Origin: Sphingobacteriaceae bacterium | GTDB lineage: Bacteria > Bacteroidota > Bacteroidia > B-17B0 > Aurantibacillaceae | Direction of reading: 5' to 3' | Assembly (NCBI GenBank): GCA_016709575.1 | Contig: JADJMM010000008.1 | Coordinates: forward strand, 191,690 to 255,689 | Length of the DNA: 64,000 nucleotides | Shown here: positions 50,355 to 61,308 of the stretch, one piece after another | Position numbering within the stretch: position 1 is the first letter of the stretch | How the letters are laid out: every line of letters starts with the position of its first letter | Position numbers and translations under genes: made by a program | Notes under the pieces: generated by a model | The model's input: the letters and a program-made list of their open reading frames with translations, nothing else | Databases searched by the model: none | Told to the model about the DNA's origin: nothing

Positions 50355-51585
50355 TTGAGCGATAAAAAACTCGATATAAAGAATTCTTCTAAAACCGTTA
50401 AGGATTTAAAACTTAACGCCCTTCTCGAAATTACTAAAGCCATTAACAACAACGTCTCAACCGCTCAGTTGTTAGATCTGTACCAAGATATTTTAGAAAA
50501 CCGTTTAAAGGTTGGTAAACTTGTCTTGTTTAGTTTTGATAAAGGAGTGGACATGTATATTAAAGTACGGAATTGGTCAGGATTTTAATCACATTAAGTT
50601 TGAGAATGAATTACTAGGAATAAAAGAAATCGAGACCATAAGTTTCAGTAAGGGAAATTTAAGTAAGAGTTTTGAAATTGTTATCCCGGTTTATCATAAG
50701 CAAATACCACTAGCTTATGTGTTATTAGGAGATGTAAACGAACAGAAGATCGAATTAAGTGCGGCTATTAAGCATTTGCCTTACATCCAAACACTCACTA
50801 ATATTATTGTAGTATCGATTGAGAATAAAAAACTTTACCGACAAACTATTCAGAAGGCGCAAATGCAAAAAGAGTTGGAGCTTGCTCAAACTATGCAGCA
50901 AATGTTGTTTCCAAATAATTTACCGGATACTGATACCATTAAAGTGGCGGCAAAATATATTCCACACCAACAAGTGAGTGGCGACTATTACGATTTTTTA
51001 CCTTTAAATAATCATGAGTTTGTGTTTTGTGTTGCGGATGTTTCCGGAAAAGGAATTGCCGCTGCTTTATTAATGAGTAATATGCAAGCAACATTTCACA
51101 GCTTGGTAAATTACACACATAATTTAAAAGATATTTTAATCGAATTAAATAAACGCGTTTGGTTAAATACCAAAGGCGAAAAATTTGTGTCGTTGTTTCT
51201 TGGAAAAATAAATACAAAGAGCAAGCAACTCACTTATATAAATGCCGGACATAATCCGCCAATTTTAATTTCAGATAAAAAAGTATTCCGTTTAAGTAAA
51301 GGTTCTACATTATTGGGGATTGGCGAAACTATTCCATTTATTGAAGTGGATATTATGGATATGCCCCGACCTTATACTTTGTTTTGTTATACTGATGGAT
51401 TAACAGATACGGTTAACTCTACTGAAGAATATTTGGCAGAGGAAACTATTGTAGAATTAATAAGGACAAATATTAATTCGGAGCCTGACTTCATTAATGA
51501 TGCCATCATGTATTACGCAGAAGAATTTAAAGGCGAGAATTTATTTGTAGATGATATTGCGCTAATGACAATTAAGTGCGCTTAA
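50355..51585 (+). CDS. SpoIIE/PP2C-family serine phosphatase (frameshifted)
   Basis: A TTG start at 50355 leads to LKLNALLEITKAINNNVSTA, a GAF-like domain. The frame breaks near 50560 and continues as FNHIKFENELLGIKEIETIS, then a coiled coil (QKAQMQKELELAQTMQQMLF). The phosphatase domain has VSGDYYDFLPL, CVADVSGKGIAAALLMSN, LTYINAGHNPPIL, FCYTDGLTDTVN and LFVDDIALMTI, so all metal-binding Asp residues are present. About 410 residues and cytosolic, unlike the membrane phosphatase at 23455. Probable substrate: an anti-sigma-antagonist type phosphoprotein, not present here. Its stop overlaps the convergent ligase gene by 4 bp. Confidence 0.88.
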
Positions 51586-52895
51586 TTTTTTGTTTCTTCA
51601 GTGTTCCCGTTACGGTGATACACATCAATACAAACTAAAATAGCAAGGAAGCCCCAAAACGGAACAGATAATTTATCTGTGTCCAAAAAGTTATTTAAAA
51701 ATCCGTGAATTAAGTAAGGGAATGGTCCAAGAAAAATACCACAAGCTAATATTCGCATGTTTTTATCTTTAACCGAGTAGTAGAGTCGGTAACCCATAAA
51801 TAGGATAGCGAAGAAGAGAATAACAACAATAACCATTCCTAAAACACCTTGTTCACTTAAAGGACCAAGATATTCACTATGAGCGTTTCCATTAGTACCG
51901 AAGTTTGTACTGATGATGGTGCGTTCACTGCTTTTTTGAAAGGGTGCATAGTAAAACATGTACGTACCCGGACCCCATCCTAAAATTGGTTTTTCCTGGA
52001 ACATTCTTACAGCGCAACTCCAACGGTTAATACGTTCTAAGTTCGATGCATCCGTTGAAATGTTAGTTACTGATGAAAGCGTGTTCGAGTAACCACCTTC
52101 TGAATCCGTGTTGTTTCTTCCAAGTGCAATAAAAATTTCATCCTGAAACGAAAAGAAAATTATAGTAAATGTTACTGCTGTAATTAAAATAGTTCTTAGT
52201 TTAATCCTCAACCAGAATGAAACTAAAATGGCGGCCGCAGTCGCTAAACTTAACCAACCTCCTCGAGAGAAGGATAAAATAAGTGCAATAAATAGAATAA
52301 CAATTAAACCAACGATTGTAATTTTTAGAAATTTGGAGACATTACTCATAAACAATAGAGCAATTAATACCGGTATATACATTGCCACAGCGGCACCATA
52401 AGCTGTGTGATCGTTGTAAAATGGCGATACAATCCAGTCAGCAATCTTATCATCAAAATTAAAAGCAGCATGACGGTACGAGGTTATTAAACAAACCGCA
52501 GCTAAAGGAATGGCATAGGCTAAAATAAAAGGAACAATACTTTTTTTGTTTTTAAATAATTGTGTGGTAACGAAGTAGCAGCTAAAAACAAACCAAAGGC
52601 GCGCAATAAAGAATTTAATGGAGATGGTGATATTTTCGCTGCCTAGAGTGGTAATGAGCATCCATGCCAATTGTATGAATATGATAATTGTTATTGGATG
52701 TTTAAGAATTTTACTCGGCGTAATTTTGTACATGAACTCGTTAAGAATATACACTACCATTAAGCCCGCCATTAAAGGTTCGGTTGGCAAACTTAAATTG
52801 ATGCCTTCTGATAAACCTAAATCTTTAAGGGTGACGGCAAGCGGTAGTACAAAACACCATTAAAAAATAACGCGTTCGATATTGTAAACGGCCAT
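51582..52895 (-). CDS. O-antigen ligase/polymerase family (Wzy/WaaL-like) membrane protein
   Basis: The ATG at 52895 (MAVYNIERVIF) is likely the true start. An apparent stop at about 52861-52863 (TAA after VIF) disappears if one T is added there and one is removed from the T-run a few bases on, giving VFVLPLAVTLKDLGL; without this the frame opens only at 52790. About 437 residues and 10-11 membrane helices. The large exterior loop contains RWSCAVRMFQEKPILGWGPG, the R...G-x-G-x-G segment of the Wzy_C/O-antigen ligase family, followed by AHSEYLGPLSEQGVLGMVI. It polymerises or ligates undecaprenyl-linked glycans in the periplasm. Confidence 0.88.
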
Positions 52896-53022
52896 ATAAA
52901 ATTAAAATAAAATTGGTAGGAGATTGAATACCTCAAACATATTGCGTTTAAAAAGCAAAATGTATGAGTTAGCAAAAATGTATGCTAAAATCAATAAATA
53001 GAAACCAACTATTTTATTTACT

Positions 53023-53948
53023 CTAATCAACCTTACGAACTGATTTGTTGGATAGGATAAAGAATAAAGCGGCCAAAGCAAATGCCGACATTGTAGAAAT
53101 TGAAACGATTAACCAGCGTACAGGAAAAAACTTTTTATCCGGTAATGTTGGTTTAGATACAGTATTTGTAAAACTGATGTCACCAAAGTAATCCAATAAA
53201 TACTTGTCGTTTTGATCTTTAAATTCACCGAGTGTTTTCATCTGACCGGCAGAAGCATTCCATAATTTTTCTAACTCAGTGTTTTTATTTCTTAAGCCTT
53301 CAAATAATTTTTTATCGGTTTCGGTTAATGGTTTGTTTTCCATCATTTTTTTACTCAGGTATTTTGCCTGAGAGGCTACATCAATGATATTGTATTCTGT
53401 TCTTAATTCGTTAATCTTAGTATTGGTGCTATCGATGCGTCGGTTTTCAAATTCAATAATTTTTTGCGAATTATTAATGTACTCCAGCAAACGTTGTTTC
53501 TTTATGTTTTTCACCAATAAATTAGTTTCATCAATCATAGCTTGAGCAATATCTCTCGCCATTACCGGGCTTTCATCCTTAACCGTAATTTCAATCGATT
53601 CGTATAGGGTAGGACTAACACTAACATTGCTTCTAAAATACAAATCAAATAAACTTTGGGCTCCACCCGCAGCTGAATCTACTTCGTAATGTTTAAATAA
53701 ATCGAATTTATGAGCCACTGGATTTTTCACTTCCTCCTATTAAAATACTGAAGTAATTGTTCTGTATTCGATTCTTCCGAACTTGGACTTAAGTTAACCG
53801 GAAACACCACCGCATACGATTTGTATTTGGGTTTTAGCATGTAGGATACAACAGTAGAAGCAATAGCTGCTAATAATGTAACTAGTATAATAGCTTTCTT
53901 GTTTTTTAAAACAATTGCTATAATCTCTTTAGTATTAAAATTTTCCAC
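53023..53948 (-). CDS. Wzz-like chain-length determinant (frameshifted), copy 2
   Basis: The N-terminal part (53727-53948) starts MENFNTKEIIAIVLKNKKAI, with membrane helix 1 (IILVTLLAAIASTVVSYML) and PKYKSYAVVFPVNL. An indel near 53733 shifts to the second frame (NPVAHKFDLFKHYEVD, VARDIAQAMIDETNLL-type helices and coiled coil), ending with helix 2 (RWLIVSISTMSAFALAALFF). About 308 residues and two transmembrane ends, as in Wzz. It lacks a kinase domain. It starts 4 bp after the previous gene, a similar protein. Controls glycan chain length. Confidence 0.85.
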
Positions 53949-53952
53949 GTTC

Positions 53953-54967
53953 TTAAGAGTTTAATTTTGTTTTTAATGACTTGTATCGCTCGCTCATTAT
54001 CAAAAGAATGATGGTTAGTGCAAATGCAGATGCGGTTGAAAGCATGATGATGAGCCAACGCACAGGTTTAGCTTTGTATTCATTTGGCATTGCCTTATCA
54101 ACTACAAATTTAAACGGTAAAGATTTTTTTCATGTTCACTTCAGCTTCGTCGTATTTAGCTTTTATAACAGGAAACTTGAATCTGTATTTTCTTAAATTT
54201 TCACTTACCTGATTGTAAGCTCCGCCGTATTTTTTTAGAGCTGCTAATTTTTCTTCTAACGCTTTAATGCCACTGTTATTGCCTTTTTCAAGAGCTTTTG
54301 CATAACTTTTAGTGTAAGCTTCAACATCAGTTTTGTAATCTAAAATTCCAAACTGACGTAAAATTTGCAAGCTATCTTCTAAAGCGTTCATTCTCGAAAT
54401 TGTATTTTCATACTCTTCTTTCACTACGGCATAAGCTTTCTCAGCAACATCTTTCGTCATGTCGTTTTTAATATCATCCACAACATCGGTAATGCAATTT
54501 GCAACTTCAGCGGCTCCATTAGCTGTGTAATCGTAAACTTCAATTTTTATAGAATTGAAATCGGTACGCTTATAACGTACGTGATTATCCCATTTCAAAT
54601 TTAAATAGTGTTCAGCGTATTTATCTTTCTCTACTTTCCAGCGCTGCCATAAATTAAATTTGTCGGCAACAATTTTTTGTAGGTGATCTGAATTTAAAAT
54701 CTGTAATAATTTTTCCGCGTCATCTTCATCTCCAATTTGCATGTAATCTTCCTGATTACCGATATTCTGCTCAATCAATAATTTAGAAACCGAGAAACTT
54801 CTGGTAGGAAAAATAGTCGCTACCGATTTATATTGAGGTGCTAATAAAAAAGCAATAGTGGTTGAAATAATGAAAGCCACTATAGATGCAATCATAATGG
54901 GCTTACGCCACTTTATAATTTTAATTAGCAATTGCTCTGAGGAGTTATTAATGTCTATCTGATTCAC
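53953..54967 (-). CDS. Wzz-like chain-length determinant (frameshifted), copy 1
   Basis: MNQIDINNSSEQLLIKIIKW leads to helix 1 (IMIASIVAFIISTTIAFLL) and QYKSVATIFPTRSFSVSKLL. A long coiled-coil periplasmic part follows (EYENTISRMNALEDSLQILR; ALEEKLAALKKYGGAYNQVS). The frame breaks at 54121 in a T-run; restored, it reads KSLPFKFVVDKAMPNEYKAK, the proline-rich second helix RWLIIMLSTASAFALTIILL, and a stop at 53953-53955. About 338 residues. It is followed within 4 bp by a second Wzz-like gene. The pair may act together, as in systems with two co-polymerases. Confidence 0.85.
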
Positions 54968-56409
54968 TTATTTATATTTTATAAAACGTAATACTGATTT
55001 TATACTTAGCATGCCCGTTACAAATGCCCATAACCCGGATGTAACTGTCATTATTGCAAAATTCAAATACCAATTATGTGTTAAATGCAGGGTTAGATAA
55101 TTGATACAAGCAACCCCAAATATAAAGAAAACTAAGGCAAATAGTAAGCGTTTATTGACTTTAAACTTAAACACCTTTTGCACTATAAGTACTTGAATTA
55201 TAGCGGTAAAGAACTGAGTGATTACGCTGGCTACTGCACTTCCCAAAGCGTGGAATTTAGGAATAAGAATTAAGTTCAATATAAGGTTTACTGCAATGCC
55301 ACAGAATGCCATAATGTTCAACTGTTTTAAATTGCCATTTGCAGTTAATAAAGTACCAAAAATATAAGAAACGGAGCTTGCTGTAAAGCACAACATTAAT
55401 AAACTAAACACTCTGGAAGAATCGGTGCTTTTATTAATCACCAAACATAATTCGTCACTGTAAAATGCGCAACCTAACGACACAATAATAGCAGGGGTAA
55501 TGATTAAAGTAAATGCAAGTTTCACAAGATTCTGGATGTCTTCTTTGTGCTCTATCATCCTACTGAAAATTGGAAGTAACTGGGTTGCGAAAAGAAATCC
55601 AATCATGCCGGCGGCTTCTAATAAACGAAAGCCTTTTGCATAAATTCCTGCTTCTGCGGCTCCAACTCCAACAGGTAACAAACGTTCAATCATAACAGAG
55701 TCTAATCTATTATAGAATGTCATTAAAAGAACTAAGATTGCGAATGGGAAGCTTTTTTTTTTAGCATCATCATGCTAAACTTAGAATCCCATTTTAATTT
55801 GAAAGTGTGTGTTTCTCTAAGTACAATCCAGAAAGTGATAACAGCAGTTAAACTATACCCGATAGTTTGAGCATACACATAATTCATGATGTCAACCTTA
55901 AGGCCGAACCAATTTAAGAACAAGGCCACACAAAGTAAGATCATAATTAAACGATCCAGAATTGAAACTACGCTGTCTGTTTTAAACAAATGTAATCCCT
56001 GTAAGTTTGATCGTAAATATAAAATGAAGCTAATGAGAAATTGATTGATTGCTAGAATAATTAAAAGTTTAAGATATCTTGAATCGTACCCAACAATCAA
56101 AGCACACAACATTGTTAATGTCAAATAAAGAACGCCTAAGGCAAATTTTAAAGTTAGTAAGCTGCTAAAGTGTTTGCTTAGTAAATGAGAATTCTGCGCA
56201 ATGTTCTTGTTGTTGAAATTTGTTAAACCAAAATCTAAAAAAATACTTAGTAAAAACGAAAAATTGAACAACGAACTGTATTCTCCGTAATTCGCATTAC
56301 CCACTTCATTTTGAACATTCGGATCAATGAACAAAATCCAATACGGCTTTATTAATAAGTTCAGAATTATTAAAATGGCAAGGTTGACTATGAACTTTCG
56401 TTGCTGCAT
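54968..56409 (-). CDS. Wzx-like polysaccharide flippase (frameshifted)
   Basis: Two segments (55732-56409 and 54968-55723) join across an A-run near 55755, where MMLKKK continues into SFPFAILVLLMTF-type sequence in the other frame. The product is about 480 residues with 12-14 membrane helices. It starts IVNLAILIILNLLIKPYWIL and contains FNFSFLLSIFLDFGLTNFNN, characteristic of MOP-superfamily polysaccharide exporters. It moves lipid-linked glycan units across the inner membrane and fits with the Wzy- and Wzz-like genes downstream. The start is divergent from the glycosyltransferase gene, 65 bp away. Confidence 0.87.
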
Positions 56410-56474
56410 TTTTGAGAAGGTGTAAAGATAACTTTTTTTTGCACTTTTTAGGTATATTTTGATAGCTTTGTGAG

Positions 56475-57598
56475 GTGCAAATAGCTGTAAATACGCGACT
56501 TTTACTCAAAAACAGGCTCGAAGGAATAGGCTGGTTTTCGTACCAAACTTTAAAGCGAATTACAGAGGCAAATAAGGACGTACATTTTGTGTTTTTATTC
56601 GATAGGCCTTATAGCGAAGAATTCATTTTTAGCGATAATATTACCCCAATTATTGTAGGGCCACAGGCAAGACATCCGTTTTTGTATTATGCCTGGTTAG
56701 AATTTGGAATTAAAAGCACTTTAAATGGCTTAAAGCCGGATTTGTTTTTATCGCCCGATGGATTTTTAAGTTTAGGGGCAAAATGTAAGCAGTTACCTGT
56801 GATTCACGATATTAATTTTTTACATAATCCTAAAGATACAAAACCACTAACACGTAGATATTACAATCACTTTTTTCCAAAGTTTGCACAAAAAGCTACG
56901 CGAATTGCAACAGTTTCTGAATACAGTAAAAAGATATTTCTGAGAATTATAAAATTAGTCCTGATAAAATTGATGTAGTTTACAATGGAATAAACTCTTC
57001 ATTTAAACCTGTTTCTGATTTAGTAAAAGCAGAAACAAAAAAACGTTTTTCGAAGGAAAAAGATTATTTTTTATTTGTTGGCTCTTTAAACCCACGCAAA
57101 AATATTTCAAGATTAATTCAAGCTTTTGATGCTTTTAAAAAAGAAAGTAATTCTGATATGAAATTAATTTTAGCAGGTTCTCATGCTTGGGGCGGAAGTG
57201 ATATTTACAAAACCATTGATGAATTAAGTTGTAAGGATGATATTGTTTTTACAAACAGATTAAGTGAAGAAGATTTAGCCAATGTCATGGCATCTGCGTT
57301 TGCATTAACTTTTGTTCCGTACTTCGAAGGGTTTGGAATTCCATTGGTAGAAGCTATGCAAAGTGAAATTCCAATTATCACAAGTAATGTAACAAGTTTA
57401 CCGGAAATAGCTGGAGATGCAGCACTATTTGTAAATCCTTACGAAGTCAATGAAATTAAAAATGCCATGCTGAAATTACGCAGCGATGATGATTTGAGAT
57501 TGAATTTAATCGAGAAAGGCAAACTGCGTAAAAATAATTTCTCTTGGGATAAATCGGCTGATTTACTTTGGAAGAGTGTTGAAAAAGCGCTGAAATGA
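56475..57598 (+). CDS. GT4-family glycosyltransferase (frameshifted)
   Basis: A GTG start (56475) gives IAVNTRLLLKNRLEGIGWFS, the N-terminal acceptor domain. The frame breaks near 56935. The second frame reads INSSFKPVSDLVKAETKKRF, YFLFVGSLNPRKNISRLIQA, and the donor-binding E-x7-E motif in FEGFGIPLVEAMQSEIPI, then SLPEIAGDAALFVNPYE. About 374 residues, cytosolic, retaining GT-B fold. It adds a sugar, identity unknown, during polysaccharide assembly. The start has no other candidate: an upstream ATG is absent. Confidence 0.88.
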
Positions 57599-57626
57599 GT
57601 TAGCGTTTTTGCGGTAAATTTTACAA

Positions 57627-58328
57627 TTATAAATTAATTTCGTCTTCGTAATTGTCACTGGCACCGTACCTAAACGCTTGCCGGTTCTTAAGCTTACGCT
57701 GCTGGTTTTTTCCTGCATTTCATTTACGCTCACTTCCGTACGGCATCAAAGGTGGAGTAAATAAATCGAAAGAAATAACCCAAATCATAAAGTCGTAAAT
57801 AATTTCTCTAAGATTTTCTTTGGTTAATGGTTCGGTTGAGAAAGAATTGTATTTGATGCCAATAGGTCCTTTAGCTTCGATAAAAAAATGCATTTCACGG
57901 TTAACGAAAATTCGTCCCACCATATATCCTAAATCATTTAGGCGGTTAAACTGAAAAGAATCCGCTAAGAAATTATAAACATTAATAATGCCACAATATG
58001 AATTGAATTCATTCTTTTTAATGTAACCGGTTTTGTGCATAGGATGTGATTTCTCGAATTCAAATACATTGGTGTGCATATAAAACTCGAGCATATCACC
58101 AGCCACTTTTAATTGAAAAGCATGTTGATTAACATCAAAAAAACTCAGCGAAACACGTTTATCAACTTTATCCAACTCCGATTTTAAATCGCTGCTAACT
58201 TCTTTACAAAGATTACGAAGATCACTAAAAGTTTGAATGGTGTTTTTGTAAACATCCTGCTTCATGGCTGACTTCTCTTTCAGTAAGCCAACAATCAGCT
58301 CGCGTTGATTAGGTTCTTTTTTTGCCAT
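57627..58328 (-). CDS. Conserved hypothetical protein, Bacteroidota-specific (C-terminal frameshifts)
   Basis: The main frame opens at 58328 (MAKKEPNQRELIVGLLKEKS, helical) and reads LSFFDVNQHAFQLKVAGDML, FEFEKSHPMHKTGYIKKNEF and FMIWVISFDLFTPP, then stops at 57720. The true end lies downstream. Restoring one T and one G near 57745-57735 yields FDAVREVSVNEMQEKTSSVS and LRTGKRLG, the usual C-terminus of a conserved family as I remember it, ending in an acidic tail (SDNYEDEINL) at a TAA at 57627-57629. About 233 residues, no signal peptide. Function unknown; cytosolic. It lies 23 bp after proS on the same strand. Confidence 0.7.
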
Positions 58329-58351
58329 TTCTAAATTTACAAAATAAAATT

Positions 58352-59824
58352 TTAATAAGCTCTTGCAAACAATACGCGTTGTTTACTTGGTTTCCCACTG
58401 TAAACACATTTTCCTTCCTCTTGTGTATTATTGAGAGGAATACAACGGATAGTCGCTTTTATTTCTTCTTTAATTTTTTCTTCCGTTTGAGGTGTACCAT
58501 CCCAGTGTGCGCTTACAAATCCACCTTTTTCATCCAATATTTTTTTCAACTCATCAAAACTGTCTGCTTTGTGAGTTGATTCTTGTGTGCGCTTTAAAGC
58601 TTTTGCAAATAAATTATCTTGGATGTCGTTCAATAATTTTTCTATATAAGCATCAATGCCCTCAACACTAATAGTTTCTTTTGCTAAAGTATCGCGACGG
58701 GCAATTTCAACTGTTCCGTTTGCAAGATCGCGTTCACCAATTGCAATACGAACAGGAGTGCCTCTTAATTCATGCTCAGCAAATTTAAAACCGGGACGTT
58801 GAGAATCTTTATCGTCGTATTTTACGCTAATATTTTTTGCTTTTAATTTCGCTACAATTTGTAAAGCTGTTTCAGAAACTTTTTTCAAACCTTCTTCACC
58901 TTTGTAAATTGGAACAATAACAACTTGTGTTGGTGCTAATTTTGGCGGGATAACTAAACCGTTATCATCACTATGACTCATAATTAACGCTCCCATTAAG
59001 CGAGTAGAAACTCCCCAACTGGTAGCCCAAACAAATTCTTGTCCGCCTTCTTTAGTTGCAAATTTCACATCAAAAGCTTTAGCAAAATTTTGTCCAAGGA
59101 AATGTGATGTTCCGCACTGCAGAGCTTTTCCGTCTTGCATTAAGGCTTCAATACAATAGGTTTCAATAGCTCCTGCAAACCGTTCGTTAGGACTTTTAAT
59201 TCCTTTAATAACCGGAACAGCCATCCAATTCTCAACAAAATCGGCATACACATTTAGCATTTGTTCGGTTTCTGCAATAGCTTCTTCTGCAGTTGCGTGT
59301 GCTGTATGTCCTTCTTGCCATAAAAATTCGGCAGTGCGTAAAAATAAACGGGTGCGCATTTCCCAGCGAACAACGTTAGCCCATTGGTTTATTAATAAAG
59401 GAAGATCTCGGTAACTTTGTATCCAACCTTTGTAAGTATTCCAAATAATAGTTTCAGAAGTGGGGCGTACAATTAATTCTTCTTCCAATTTAGCGCTTTC
59501 ATCTACAACAATATTTCCGTTACCATCATTTTTTAAACGGTAATGTGTAACAACGGCACATTCTTTTGCAAAGCCATCAACGTGTGAAGCTTCTTTACTG
59601 AAAAAAGATTTCGGAATGAATAGTGGGAAGTAAGCATTTACGTGTCCTGTATCCTTAAACATTTTATCTAAGGCTTGTTGCATTTTTTCCCAAATGGCGT
59701 AACCATGAGGTTTAATAACCATACAACCGCGAACGGCACTGTGGTCGGCTAAATCAGCTTCTACCACAATATCATTATACCATTTGCTGTAATCCTGCGT
59801 TTTTGATGTAATTGCTTTACTCAT
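58352..59824 (-). CDS. proS: Prolyl-tRNA synthetase, short (archaeal/eukaryotic-like) form
   Basis: 490 residues. Class II signatures: motif 2-type RWEMRTRLFLRTAEFLWQEG, with LIVRPTSETIIWNTYKGWIQ before it and LMGALIMSHSDDNGLVIPP (motif 3 region) after. The anticodon-binding domain follows (KLAPTQVVIVPIYKGEEGL; GTPVRIAIGERDLANGTVEI). There is no inserted editing domain, so it is the short type, with a C-terminal zinc-like or degenerate domain (CIPLNNTQEEGKCVYSGKPS, Cys present). It charges tRNA-Pro. A pair of 13-bp direct repeats lies just upstream. Confidence 0.95.
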   Translation of the reverse strand: MSKAITSKTQDYSKWYNDIVVEADLADHSAVRGCMVIKPHGYAIWEKMQQALDKMFKDTGHVNAYFPLFIPKSFFSKEASHVDGFAKECAVVTHYRLKNDGNGNIVVDESAKLEEELIVRPTSETIIWNTYKGWIQSYRDLPLLINQWANVVRWEMRTRLFLRTAEFLWQEGHTAHATAEEAIAETEQMLNVYADFVENWMAVPVIKGIKSPNERFAGAIETYCIEALMQDGKALQCGTSHFLGQNFAKAFDVKFATKEGGQEFVWATSWGVSTRLMGALIMSHSDDNGLVIPPKLAPTQVVIVPIYKGEEGLKKVSETALQIVAKLKAKNISVKYDDKDSQRPGFKFAEHELRGTPVRIAIGERDLANGTVEIARRDTLAKETISVEGIDAYIEKLLNDIQDNLFAKALKRTQESTHKADSFDELKKILDEKGGFVSAHWDGTPQTEEKIKEEIKATIRCIPLNNTQEEGKCVYSGKPSKQRVLFARAY

Positions 59825-59844
59825 ATAATTGTTAAAATTCTTTA

Positions 59845-59879
59845 AAACCTACCACTTAATCCATTTAAACCTACCACTT
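59845..59879. promoter_or_regulatory. Two 13-bp direct repeats upstream of proS
   Basis: AAACCTACCACTT occurs at 59845-59857 and at 59867-59879, 22 bp apart, about two helical turns. The repeats sit 21-55 bp before the proS start and about 110 bp before the lipoprotein start. Candidate operator or simple duplication; no protein can be named. Confidence 0.4.
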
Positions 59880-59988
59880 GTTAAAAGATATAAAACACTT
59901 AAACAAACGGGGTTTTTATTTCGTAAATTTACATTATAAATCCCCGCGTAAAATTAAGTTTTTAAAACCTAATTACGGTAAAAAAAAT

Positions 59989-61295
59989 ATGAAAAAGGTC
60001 ATAATAATTGCAGGTATTGTTTCATTAGCGCTCAGCGCGTGTAATACTAGTAAATTAGTTACTTACAGTGATGACATTTATGCGAATCCGAGTGAGGAGC
60101 GTATTGAAAAAGCACGTTTAGCTGCCGAAAAGAAAAAGAAAGAAGAAGAACTTGCTAAAAAAGAAGCGGAAGAACGCGCTGCTGCATTAGCGGCTCAAAA
60201 AGCAATTGATGATGCAAATCCGGCTTATAAAGATCCTGTTTATGATAAAGATGATTATTACGATTATCAGTATGCTTCACGTATCCGTCGTTTTGATAAC
60301 CCGGTTAACGGCGTAGGTTATTATGATAACTATTACACCAATTATTATTGGTACAATGGTAACCCGGGTATGTACGGTACCAGTATTTATAGCAGTTACA
60401 ATTATTGGGGACCAAGCTACAGTAACTACAATTGTTGGCCAAGCAGTTATTTTGGAGTAAGCTATGGTTGAGGTAGTCCTAATTATGGTTACAATCCTTA
60501 TGGCGGTTGGGGTAATCCTTACGGCGGATGGGGAAATCCTTATTCGAATGCTTATTGGCAAGGGTATAATAACGGTTACAATAATGGTTTTTATAATGGA
60601 TATTATGGCTACCCTTACGGTGGATATAATTATTACGGAAACGGTTGGGGATATTACAATCAGTTTGATGTAAATAGCGGATATAATAAACCTACAAATG
60701 CTCCTCGTGGTAGTCATGATGGTGGAAATCGTGGTCGTACTTCAAATCCCGGTTTAGCAAGTAATGGCTTAGTTCAAAAATATGTTCAGGAAGTTCAGGT
60801 GACTCAAGCGATGACGCCGAAGTTTGATAAGGATTTAAGAAGTACTAAATCAAAAAACAATTTCGATAACACTAACAGTAATCAAGCAACATTTGAAAAC
60901 TATAATCCAAATGATGTTAGACCGAACAGTGGAAATTCGAATCCGAAAAACAATATTAATTCGGGCGGCACAAATGATGCGGGTTATAATGGAGGAACAA
61001 ATCCAACTTATACAACGCCTAAATCAACTATTAATTCAGGTAACACTAACGACGCTCAGTATAACACACCTCCAAAAACAAATGTATACACTCCAAACAT
61101 TGGTAACGAGCCCATAAAGCCAACAAAAAATACCAATAATGGAAATGCAAATCCGAAAGGAAATATTTTCGATAACGGAACACCTACCTTTAATAATGGT
61201 GGAAATAATAAACCAACACCTTCAGGTAATACCCCATCGGGTAATACCCAAGAAGTGGTGGTTCAGATGGTGATGGAACTAAACGTCCACGTTAA
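59989..61295 (+). CDS. Tyr/Gly/Asn-rich lipoprotein (in-frame TGA and one frameshift)
   Basis: MKKVIIIAGIVSLALSAC is a lipoprotein signal with the lipobox ending at C18. A charged coiled coil follows (about 45-75, Lys/Glu/Ala), then a Tyr/Asn/Gly-rich low-complexity region (YYDNYYTNYYWYNGNPG). A TGA at 60469-60471 interrupts YG-GSPNYGYNPYGGWGNPYG exactly where Trp (TGG) would suit. The frame is otherwise open to about 61250, where an indel moves the end to GGSDGDGTKRPR and a TAA at 61293-61295. About 435 residues. A CGGGG...CCCCG stem (59908-59946) lies in the leader. Probably anchored in the outer membrane. Family not firmly recognised. Confidence 0.75.
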
Positions 61296-61308
61296 TTAAA
61301 ATTTTATT

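Noticed and set aside
57720..57722. In-frame TGA at the end of the conserved hypothetical protein taken as recoding
   Set aside because: Two small indels restore a family-typical C-terminus (FDAVREVSV and LRTGKRLG) in another frame, so the TGA lies in a shifted frame and is not part of the real reading.
60277..60717. Minus-strand frame of 146 codons rich in Ile, Thr and Val
   Set aside because: It is the antisense of the Tyr/Asn/Gly-rich lipoprotein region, with a composition forced by that strand. No other support.
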